This document shows positions 7,496 to 13,244 of a stretch of DNA of 13,244 nucleotides, in pieces. The position numbers were made by a program, and so were the translations under genes. A model generated the notes under the pieces. That model saw nothing but the letters and a program-made list of their open reading frames with translations, did not search any database and was not told the DNA's origin. Every line of letters starts with the position of its first letter. The first letter of the stretch is position 1. Source of the DNA: CAYJRR01 sp964372275 [NCBI: uncultured bacterium] (GTDB lineage Bacteria > CAYJRR01); contig CAYJRR010000126.1 in NCBI GenBank assembly GCA_964372275.1, positions 1 through 13,244 on the forward strand. Reading direction: 5' to 3'.

Positions 7496-7537
7496 CCGGC
7501 GGAAGCTTCCCGTCGTGCCGGCGACGAGGCTCGACGA

Positions 7538-9358
7538 TCAGAAGGCGAAGCTGACGTTCGCCGAGACGGTGGTCATCGTCTCGGAGAGACTGTTCTTGTC
7601 CCCCTCGGCCGACTCGAGACTCACCGTGCGCAGCTCGCCACCGAGATCGAGACCCATCCGCCAGCGGTCACGAGGCGCCCAGTCGAGGCCGAGCCGCCAG
7701 GTCGGAGCGATCGAGGCCGTCTGGTCGGTGCCGCTGATGTCGGCCGGCGTCTCCTTCCATTGCGGGAGGAGGACACCGGCGCCGCCGGTGATCGCCAGAC
7801 GCGCGGCCCCGAGCCAGTAGCTGCCTTCGGCGCGGACGGCGATGCCGCTCATCGACGTGTCGGTGAACAGTGGCCGATCCCCGTACTCCTTCTCCAGCGG
7901 GATCGCCTTGTAGCCTTCGATTTGATAGCCGACGAAGCCGCCCAAGGAGACGCTGTCTGCGACCGCCTTGCGATAGCCGACCGCGGTGGAGATCCGGTTC
8001 ATCGTGCCGCCCTGCTTCGTGTCGCTCTCCCCTTCGGGGAGCTGCGCCTCGACGGTGGTGATGGCGTAGGAGTAGAGCGCCGCATCGAGCGCCAGCACCA
8101 ACCCCTTCCACGACACCGCCGCTTCGACCCGCGGACCGGCGCCGGTCATCTTCGCCACGACCGCGTCGGCGTCCCCTTCGGTGAACGAACGGCCCCAGAG
8201 CGCGACGGCGAGCCCGCCTCGGGTCACCACGCCGATCGATCCCCCGTCGCTCCCCCACGCCGCCGCCGACGTTCGCGCCTCCTTCTCCTCCAGCGACTTG
8301 CGCAGCGCCTCGAGCTCGTCCGAGATCCAGGTGAGGAGCGGCGTGAGCCCCCGGGGATTCGACTCCGGATCGGGGACCGAGAGCGGCTTGGGGATCCGCG
8401 ACGGCTCCGACGGCTTGGACTTCTTCCAGACCATCGCCCGGACCTCGGTCGGGAAGCTCGCTCGCGCCGCGAGGACGATCATCACGTCGAGCTCCGCCGC
8501 CGCGGCCAGCTCGGCGAGCGGATCCTTCGCGCCGTCGCTTTTCTCTTTTGGAGGGCCGGCCGAAAGGGCGGTGAGCGCCCGGACATCGTCCCGCTTGAGC
8601 GCGATCGGCGAGCTCAGATCGACCGTCGTGTCGGCCTGGACGTTGATCGCGCGGATGAGCGGCCGAAACCCGGTGGCGGTGACGCTGACGTAGTGCCGGC
8701 CGGCGGGAAGGCTGACCGAGGCGGAGGTCACCTTGTCGTCGACACGCACCTCCGCCCCCGGCGGCGCCCCCTGGAGTGTGATCGTCACCGGCAGGAGCTT
8801 CGCGCGCACCCGCTCGACCAGCGCGGCCACCGGCGGGGGGTAGAGGTTCAGGTCGACGACGTGTTTGGCGTCGAGCGCGAGCAGCTCGCGGACCGAGGCT
8901 TCGGCGCCGGCGCTGTCGCCGCTGCCGATCTGCACCGTCGCGCGGAGAAGGTGCAGCCTCAGGCGGTCGGCCATCCAGGCCTCGTCGACCTTGTCGTAGA
9001 TCGCCGCGGCGCTCTTCAAGCGTTCCAGCGCCACCGGGATCTGGTCTTCGTCGTAGGCCCGGCTGGCCTGCGCGACGAGGTCGGCGGCCTGTTTCCGGAG
9101 CGGCGCGGTGTCGGCGGCGACCCGGATCTCGGCGAAGGCGATCTTCGCCGCCAGTTCCGCGGCGGGGACGTGCACGATCCCCGGCTGGGTGGAGAGCGCG
9201 GTGTCGATGGCGCGTTGCAGCCTTCCGGTCGACGCGGTGTGCGGCCCGACCGCCAACACGCCGACGCGCGGATTCTCCGCGGCACGCGCGTCGCGCGCCG
9301 CCGCCGACAGCGAGGCGGCCGCGACCACGAGAAGCAGGTTGCGTGGGAGGTGCGCCAT
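7538..9358 (-). CDS. PEGA-domain outer-membrane beta-barrel protein
   Basis: A 606-residue exported protein of unknown specific role. MAHLPRNLLLVVAAASLSA begins a Sec signal peptide, with likely cleavage after DARA (about residue 26). Residues 84-185 are helical and TPR-like (AADLVAQASRAYDEDQIPVA). Residues 190-250 form a PEGA domain (PPGAEVRVDDKV, SLPAGRHYVSVTATGFRP). A variable linker runs to about 370. Residues 372-606 are alternating amphipathic strands such as RVEAAVSWKGLVLALDAAL and TWRLGLDWAPRDRWRMGLDL, ending ANVSFAF. A C-terminal Phe is the usual signal for BAM-dependent insertion of outer-membrane barrels; I estimate 8-10 strands. I chose the ATG at 9358 because GAGACG lies just upstream and the signal peptide fits; an ATG at 9370 is the alternative. 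It is convergent with the kinase gene and divergent from the cyclase gene (74 bp). The periplasmic PEGA domain could bind peptidoglycan-associated ligands or partner proteins; that is inference. Confidence 0.85.
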   Translation of the reverse strand: MAHLPRNLLLVVAAASLSAAARDARAAENPRVGVLAVGPHTASTGRLQRAIDTALSTQPGIVHVPAAELAAKIAFAEIRVAADTAPLRKQAADLVAQASRAYDEDQIPVALERLKSAAAIYDKVDEAWMADRLRLHLLRATVQIGSGDSAGAEASVRELLALDAKHVVDLNLYPPPVAALVERVRAKLLPVTITLQGAPPGAEVRVDDKVTSASVSLPAGRHYVSVTATGFRPLIRAINVQADTTVDLSSPIALKRDDVRALTALSAGPPKEKSDGAKDPLAELAAAAELDVMIVLAARASFPTEVRAMVWKKSKPSEPSRIPKPLSVPDPESNPRGLTPLLTWISDELEALRKSLEEKEARTSAAAWGSDGGSIGVVTRGGLAVALWGRSFTEGDADAVVAKMTGAGPRVEAAVSWKGLVLALDAALYSYAITTVEAQLPEGESDTKQGGTMNRISTAVGYRKAVADSVSLGGFVGYQIEGYKAIPLEKEYGDRPLFTDTSMSGIAVRAEGSYWLGAARLAITGGAGVLLPQWKETPADISGTDQTASIAPTWRLGLDWAPRDRWRMGLDLGGELRTVSLESAEGDKNSLSETMTTVSANVSFAF

Positions 9359-9432
9359 CGTCTCAAGCATACGCGATTGCAGCCTCTTTCGTTGCCGTCG
9401 GTTCCGACGCGGTGCTACGGTTTTACCACCGG
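9359..9432. promoter_or_regulatory. Divergent promoter region of the barrel and FHA-cyclase genes
   Basis: These 74 bp separate the divergent starts at 9358 and 9433, so both promoters and any shared control should lie here. TTGCCG (9392-9397) and TACGGT (9416-9421) with an 18-base spacer are a possible but poor plus-strand promoter. I see no clear dyad. The cyclase start has no strong SD. Confidence 0.3.
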
Positions 9433-11139
9433 ATGGCGCACCTGCGTTACCGCGATTCCGATGGCAAGCCGGCGGTGCTGACCCTGTCCGGGGGGGAGGT
9501 GGTGATCGGTCGCCTCCCGGGGTGCGACGTCGTCATCTCCAAGAACTTCGTCTCGCGGCGCCACGCGCGCGTCCACCACTCCGGCGGGCGGTGGACGATC
9601 ACCGACCTCGACTCCTCCCACGGTACCTTCGTCAACCGGCTCCGGGTGAAGGAGAAGGTGCTGGAGCCCAACGACCAGATCGAGATCGGCGGCGAGGTGC
9701 TGACCTACTCCGACGACGCGCTGATCGGCCGGCCGGCCCCGAAGAAGATCCCCGCGATGCCGATCCAGGCGGCCGAAGAGGAGGTGGCGACCGGAGAGTA
9801 CGTCCCGCCGTCGACCGATCCCGCGATCATGAGCGAGCAGAAGCTCGGTTCGGGGGCGCTGATGCGGATGACGATGGTCGGTTCGGTCGCCGACTTCGCC
9901 TCGCTCCGGCCCGCCACGGCCAAGACGACCAAGACCGACGACCTCCTCCGGAGCGTTCAAGAGAAGGAGCGGCTGGAGACGTTGCTCGCGGTCAGCAAGG
10001 AGCTGCACCGCGGAGCGACGCTGGAGGCGGTGGTTCGCACCACCGTCGAGACGGCGCTCAAAGTCTTCCAGGCCGATCGCGGCGTGCTGGCGCTGGCGCC
10101 GGAGCCGGGCCAGCCGATCGCGCCGGCGCTGCAACTGACTAGCGCGAAGGGGGGGTTCGCCGAAACCACGGTGCGCGTGAGCCAGACCCTCGTCGACCGC
10201 GCGATCCACGACCGCAAGGCGGTGGCGGTGCTCGACACCGGCCAGGACGCGAGCGTGGCGATGGCGCGGAGCATCGTGGCGCAGGACATCCGCTCGGTCC
10301 TCTGCGCGCCGGTGTGGGACGGGGAGGAGATTCTCGGCTATCTCTACCTGGACAGCGTCGGGATCGGTCGCCGGTTCGGCCCGGACGACCTCGACCTGCT
10401 GTCGGTGATCGGCTACACCGCCGCCGGCGCCATCGGGCGGCTCAAGGCGGCGGAACGGATCAAGCAGGAGGAGAACCGGCGGAACAACCTCGCCCGCTTC
10501 GTCTCGGCCGACGTCGTCCGCCATCTCGACGAGCAGGCGAGCACGGGCAGCCTCGACCCGACGGCGTTGATCGCGGAGCGCGAGCTGACGGTGCTGTTCT
10601 CGGACATCGTCGGCTTCACGACGCTGAGCGAGGGGCTCTCTCCGACGCAGCTCAAGAAGTTCCTCGACGAGTACTTCGAGCGGATGATCGAGATCATCAT
10701 GGACCGCAACGGCGGGACGCTCGACAAGTACATCGGCGACGCGATCATGGCCCTGTTCGGGGCACCCTACTCGAGGGGGATCGCCGAGGACGCGCGCTCG
10801 GCGGTGAACGCGGCGTTGGAGATGTGCGCCGCCATCCAGCAGCTTCGCCGTGGCGGACCGGAGATGGCCTCGCTCGACGTGCGCATCGGCATCAACACCG
10901 GCAAGGCGGTCGCCGGCCCGCTCGGCGCGCAGCGCCGACTCGAATACTCCGCCATCGGCGACGCGGTGAACGTCGCGAGCCGTCTGGAGAGCACCGGCTC
11001 GCCCGGATGCATCCAGATCGGAGAATCGACCTACGACGCGGTGAAGGATTACTTCGTCTGCGAGTACGCCGGCGAGCATCCGGTGAAGAACCGGAAGCAG
11101 CCGGTGAAGAGTTGGTGGGTTGTGGAGGCGAAGAGCTGA
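9433..11139 (+). CDS. FHA-GAF-class III adenylate cyclase
   Basis: A 568-residue soluble signalling enzyme that should convert ATP to cAMP. The FHA domain (about 13-95) has the full phospho-threonine-binding signature: GRLPGCDVVIS (26-36), SRRHARV (41-47) and DLDSSHGTFVN (58-68). A Thr-containing linker (about 100-175, including TAKTTKTDD) leads to a GAF domain (about 181-340: LLAVSKELHRGATLEAVV, then SVLCAPVWDGEEILGYLYLD). LARFVSADVVRHL (353-365) is the usual connector before the cyclase domain. The catalytic domain has both metal Asp residues (FSDIVGFT, Asp391; YIGDAIMA, Asp435), the adenine-contacting Lys432, and the transition-state pair Asn513/Arg517 (NVASR). Ser506 (EYSAIGD) replaces the usual Thr or Asp, which still fits adenine recognition. 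The frame is open from 9343, but the FHA domain and the divergent gene favour the ATG at 9433. FHA binding to a phosphorylated protein and ligand binding to GAF probably control activity. Confidence 0.93.
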   Translation: MAHLRYRDSDGKPAVLTLSGGEVVIGRLPGCDVVISKNFVSRRHARVHHSGGRWTITDLDSSHGTFVNRLRVKEKVLEPNDQIEIGGEVLTYSDDALIGRPAPKKIPAMPIQAAEEEVATGEYVPPSTDPAIMSEQKLGSGALMRMTMVGSVADFASLRPATAKTTKTDDLLRSVQEKERLETLLAVSKELHRGATLEAVVRTTVETALKVFQADRGVLALAPEPGQPIAPALQLTSAKGGFAETTVRVSQTLVDRAIHDRKAVAVLDTGQDASVAMARSIVAQDIRSVLCAPVWDGEEILGYLYLDSVGIGRRFGPDDLDLLSVIGYTAAGAIGRLKAAERIKQEENRRNNLARFVSADVVRHLDEQASTGSLDPTALIAERELTVLFSDIVGFTTLSEGLSPTQLKKFLDEYFERMIEIIMDRNGGTLDKYIGDAIMALFGAPYSRGIAEDARSAVNAALEMCAAIQQLRRGGPEMASLDVRIGINTGKAVAGPLGAQRRLEYSAIGDAVNVASRLESTGSPGCIQIGESTYDAVKDYFVCEYAGEHPVKNRKQPVKSWWVVEAKS

Positions 11140-11230
11140 GGCAATTCAAAATTGGAAATTGAAAATGTAAGACCGACAACCGAAGAACCGATGTCGGTCT
11201 TACGTTTCCAATTTCCAATTCTCAATTTCC
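11140..11230. repeat. AT-rich 91-bp palindromic element (MITE/REP-like)
   Basis: Two 39-base arms (11140-11178 and 11192-11230) flank a 13-base spacer and match at 34 of 39 positions. The inner 12 bp are perfect: GTAAGACCGACA against TGTCGGTCTTAC. The outer arms consist of AATTGGAAATTG-like units. By my count 35 of 91 bases are G or C, far below the surrounding genes. The element starts on the base after the cyclase stop (TGA 11137-11139) and ends inside rtcA, supplying the final GGA AAT TGA of that gene. The spacer holds ACCGA twice. Short AT-rich repeats with AATTGGAAATTG units recur between genes in many environmental bacterial genomes, as I recall. The palindrome could also act as a two-way terminator for the convergent genes, though no T-tract follows the stem. 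Confidence 0.85.
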
Positions 11231-12244
11231 GATCTCCACTACCACCGTCTTGTCTCCATCCGGCGTGACCGCGATCCGGGTCCCTAGGCAGCGTCGTAGC
11301 AGGTCGATCTGGGTGGTCGCATGCGCCGTCAGCGCCATCGTCCGAAACGTTCCCCCACCGGCGAGCGCCATCGGCAGCAGCAACTGGTCGGCGAGGTAGG
11401 GACCGACCGGCGCGCCCGCGTCGAGGTAGGCGCGCGCCTCCGCGCAGACGGCACGGGCCACGGTCTCGGCGCGGATCTCCTTGGCTCCGATCCCGGTGAA
11501 GACCTCGGTCAGGTGGTCCGACTCGATCTCGAGGGTGAGCACGTTTCCCGGCCCTCTCGAATCGCCGACGTCGACGACGCGAAGCTCCTCCTTGGGCCAA
11601 CGCAGCTCGAGCTTCACCACTTTCAGTTCGCGCTCGACGATGTGCAAAGGGAGCTGGACGACGCTCGCGTAGGCGCGCCGTCGGCGGATCTCCCCTCGGG
11701 CCATCAGGTCGAGGCGCTTCCACCCCTCCGCGAGCGGCGTGACTTTGGCCCGGATCTTCCCCCGGCCGGTCGGCGGGAATCCGGCGCGGTCAAGCTTCAG
11801 CGAGACCTTGGCCCCCATCCGCCCCAACAGGGGCAGGTAGGCCCCCTTCAGGAACTCGAAGGAGGGGGCGCGGGGATTGTGGGTCCCGCCTTCGAGCACC
11901 AGGCTCGACGGTTCCTTCGCCATCGCCAGCGCCGGAAGCACCGTCTGCAGCACCAGACCGGCGCTCCCCTCGCTTTCGACGTCGACGTGATGATCGCCGC
12001 CCGTGATCGCGGACGGGCGGAAGACGATCTCGCCGGCGTCGAGCGCCGCCCCCTCGACCTCCGCCCGACCGACGGCGACCGCGGCGCGGACGGCGGCGAG
12101 GTGCTGCCGGCGCAGACCCGGCTTCTCGCGCGTGGCACGGATCGCGCGCACGCGAACGGCCTGAAGGGTGGCCAGCGAGAGCGCGAGGGCCGCGCGCAGA
12201 ACCTGTCCGCCCCCTTCGCCCTGCGAGCCGTCGACGTCGAGCAC
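11222..12244 (-). CDS. rtcA: RNA 3'-terminal phosphate cyclase
   Basis: A 340-residue protein, the normal length of RtcA (E. coli 338). The enzyme uses ATP to convert RNA 3'-phosphate ends to 2',3'-cyclic phosphates through a covalent His-AMP intermediate. The diagnostic DGSQGEGGGQVLRAALALS is at residues 5-23. KPGLRRQHLAAV (41-52), GSAGLVLQTVLPALA (93-107), GGTHNPRAPSFEFL (119-132) and YLADQLLLPMALA (283-295) follow. His308 in LTAHATTQIDLL is the expected adenylated histidine. The family's small insert domain corresponds to about 180-275. The start is GTG at 12244, set by the conserved N-terminus; the SD is poor. The last codons Gly-Asn-stop come from the AT-rich palindrome, so the natural C-terminus may have been altered slightly. 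No rtcB or sigma-54 regulator rtcR lies in the window. It is divergent from the lipoprotein gene and convergent with the cyclase gene. Confidence 0.95.
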   Translation of the reverse strand: MLDVDGSQGEGGGQVLRAALALSLATLQAVRVRAIRATREKPGLRRQHLAAVRAAVAVGRAEVEGAALDAGEIVFRPSAITGGDHHVDVESEGSAGLVLQTVLPALAMAKEPSSLVLEGGTHNPRAPSFEFLKGAYLPLLGRMGAKVSLKLDRAGFPPTGRGKIRAKVTPLAEGWKRLDLMARGEIRRRRAYASVVQLPLHIVERELKVVKLELRWPKEELRVVDVGDSRGPGNVLTLEIESDHLTEVFTGIGAKEIRAETVARAVCAEARAYLDAGAPVGPYLADQLLLPMALAGGGTFRTMALTAHATTQIDLLRRCLGTRIAVTPDGDKTVVVEIGN

Positions 12245-12304
12245 GCGTCAAGCGTACGTGGAGGCGGCGCGTGGCGTCCAGGCCGTGATACCGTCGACCT
12301 CGGT

Positions 12305-12326
12305 CGGTCGAATATCCGGTCGAATA
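12305..12326 (+). promoter_or_regulatory. Direct repeat in the rtcA/lipoprotein divergent region
   Basis: CGGTCGAATA occurs at 12305-12314 and again at 12317-12326, a 12-bp period, about one helical turn. A further CGGTCGG overlaps the first copy. The pair lies 16 bp upstream of the lipoprotein ATG, inside the 98-bp divergent gap. A same-face tandem arrangement suits an operator for a dimeric regulator, or the GAATAT/GAATAC cores could be -10-like. Neither is proven. Confidence 0.35.
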
Positions 12327-12329
12327 CAC

Positions 12330-12334
12330 GGAGG
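12330..12334 (+). promoter_or_regulatory. Strong ribosome binding site of the lipoprotein gene
   Basis: GGAGG lies eight bases before the ATG at 12343, near-ideal Shine-Dalgarno sequence and spacing. Most other genes here have weak sites, so this one fixes the start and suggests high translation. Confidence 0.75.
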
Positions 12335-12342
12335 GGGCGGAG

Positions 12343-13244
12343 ATGAGGACGGAGCTTCGGTGGATGTCGGCGGTCGCGTTCGGAATCCTCATGGCCGGGA
12401 CGATGGGCTGTTCCGCGGAGGACGACGAAGATGGCCAGGGGGAGTCGATCGTCCTCGAGGAGATGGTCGAGGTGGCGATCGACGACACCGCGAAGCTGAT
12501 CGAGTTTGCCCTGATGGGGAGCGCCCCCAACGCCTATTACAACGGCATCGTGGGGATCTCCCTCGGCTCCTTCGCCGCCGACGAGAGCACCAACGGCTGC
12601 CCGTCGCTGACCGAGGACGGCACGACGACGACGATCGAGGGGGACTGCACCGACGAGTTCGGATCGGTGTGGACCGGGAAGGCGGTCTCCAAGGGGTCGT
12701 TCGCCAGCGCGACGATCACCTACACCGACTTCGGTCTGACCGGGCCCGCCACCTGCGACACGAGCCTCACCACGCAGTTCGCCTACAACGGCAAGATGAC
12801 GTTCTCCGCCAGCGGCAGCTTCACCGTCGATCTCAAGATCGACGTCGACGGCTACGACGACGACAGCTGCGAGCCGGTGCAGGGGGTCGGTGCCTGGTTC
12901 TACAAGGGGAAGTTCGTCGAGGAGGAAGGGGAGTCGGAGGAGGAGTCGGGCCCGACCACCTGGAACGGTTCGGGCGAGGTCGGGTACGACTTCGTCGGAA
13001 AGGTGCAGGCCTCCACCGACGACGAGGTGATCGACGACGAGGCCTGCGAGACCGAAGCGGCCTCCGGCACGACCACCTTCGAAGGGGGAGGGTCGACGGC
13101 GGTGATCACCTACGACGGCGCGACGGCGTGCAGCACCGCCTCGATCGTCACCTGGACGCTGAACGGCGATGACCAGGGGGAGGTGGCCGGCATCGCCTGC
13201 GATGTCGCCGTTCCCGAGGGAGGCGGCGTGGGCGGACGTCTCGT
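12343..13244 (+). CDS. Acidic secreted lipoprotein of unknown function, 3'-truncated by the window
   Basis: The frame is open for 300 residues and continues past the window edge. I do not recognise the family. MRTELRWMSAVAFGILMAGT ends in MGC, a lipoprotein-type signal peptide with Cys23 as the lipid-bearing residue; the -3 and -2 positions (Thr, Met) are atypical. The mature part begins with an acidic tether (SAEDDEDGQGES) and a helical stretch (about 36-58). It then becomes Thr/Ser/Gly/Asp-rich and beta-like. Seven further cysteines (86, 102, 138, 176, 235, 263, 286) suggest disulfides in the periplasm or at the surface. Two loosely similar parts can be seen: GTTTTIEGDCTDEF and GTTTFEGGGSTAVITYDG, each preceded by a Cys and followed by further Cys, so an internal duplication is possible. 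EEEGESEEESG (193-203) is a strongly acidic spacer. The strong SD supports the ATG at 12343. The gene is divergent from rtcA. Confidence 0.8.
   Translation, partial: MRTELRWMSAVAFGILMAGTMGCSAEDDEDGQGESIVLEEMVEVAIDDTAKLIEFALMGSAPNAYYNGIVGISLGSFAADESTNGCPSLTEDGTTTTIEGDCTDEFGSVWTGKAVSKGSFASATITYTDFGLTGPATCDTSLTTQFAYNGKMTFSASGSFTVDLKIDVDGYDDDSCEPVQGVGAWFYKGKFVEEEGESEEESGPTTWNGSGEVGYDFVGKVQASTDDEVIDDEACETEAASGTTTFEGGGSTAVITYDGATACSTASIVTWTLNGDDQGEVAGIACDVAVPEGGGVGGRL

Noticed and set aside
7496-7537. Possible terminator between the convergent kinase and barrel genes
   Set aside because: Only a five-base stem (CGTCG at 7511-7515 with CGACG at 7522-7526) and no T-tract; too weak to annotate.
7760-9481. 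A 573-codon plus-strand frame opposite the barrel protein
   Set aside because: It is Arg/Asp-rich with no recognisable fold. The minus-strand protein has a signal peptide, PEGA domain and C-terminal barrel signal.
9415-11079. A 554-codon minus-strand frame opposite the FHA-cyclase
   Set aside because: It is a shadow of a gene with complete FHA and cyclase signatures, and its own composition is His/Arg/Asp-rich and non-globular.
11140-11230. CRISPR repeat or integron attC site as an explanation of the palindrome
   Set aside because: There is a single unit with no spacers, no cas genes, no integrase and no attC R/L-box layout.
11049-11723. A minus-strand frame passing through the palindrome (with IGNWKR and ISNFEL segments)
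   Set aside because: It overlaps rtcA and the cyclase 3' end in the wrong frame. The peptide segments are chance translations of the AT-rich repeat.

Overview
The window comes from a GC-rich Gram-negative bacterium. Genes have strongly G/C-biased third positions. Several products carry lipoprotein or Sec signal peptides, and one is an outer-membrane beta-barrel. The mix of a type IV pilus ATPase-like protein, a eukaryote-like Ser/Thr kinase, an FHA-GAF-adenylate cyclase and several secreted lipoproteins resembles myxobacterial or deltaproteobacterial chromosomes. That assignment is an inference; there is no rRNA or other taxonomic marker. I see no transposase, integrase, tRNA, CRISPR array or phage gene.

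Left part (1-4949, minus strand): four tightly packed genes that look like one operon. In transcription order they are a two-domain universal stress protein (4949-4068), an N-acyl-D-amino-acid deacylase-type amidohydrolase (4044-2299), a lipid-anchored alpha/beta hydrolase (2271-505), and the N-terminal part of a PilT-like ATPase (503 to the window edge). Gaps are 23, 27 and 1 nt.

Middle (4950-11139): a short divergent region with a dyad leads into a small two-helix membrane protein (5080-5595, plus). GC-rich hairpins and a candidate promoter follow, then a membrane Ser/Thr kinase with an N-terminal zinc ribbon and a periplasmic PEGA-like domain (5669-7495, plus). Convergent to it lies a PEGA-domain outer-membrane barrel protein (7538-9358, minus). 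Divergent from that is a soluble FHA-GAF-class III adenylate cyclase (9433-11139, plus). A Thr kinase close to an FHA-containing cyclase suggests a phospho-threonine to cAMP signalling module, possibly connected to the cell envelope through the two PEGA proteins.

Right part (11140-13244): a 91-bp, AT-rich, almost perfect palindrome fills the gap between the cyclase and the convergent RNA 3'-terminal phosphate cyclase gene rtcA (11222-12244, minus). It begins on the base after the cyclase stop and supplies the last two codons and stop of rtcA. A divergent promoter region with a 10-bp direct repeat precedes an acidic, cysteine-containing lipoprotein of unknown function (12343 to the window edge, plus).

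The most unusual item is the AT-rich palindrome. The most interesting gene context is the kinase, PEGA barrel and FHA-cyclase cluster. I found no unmistakable new multi-gene system. No stretch longer than about 130 bp lacks a gene.
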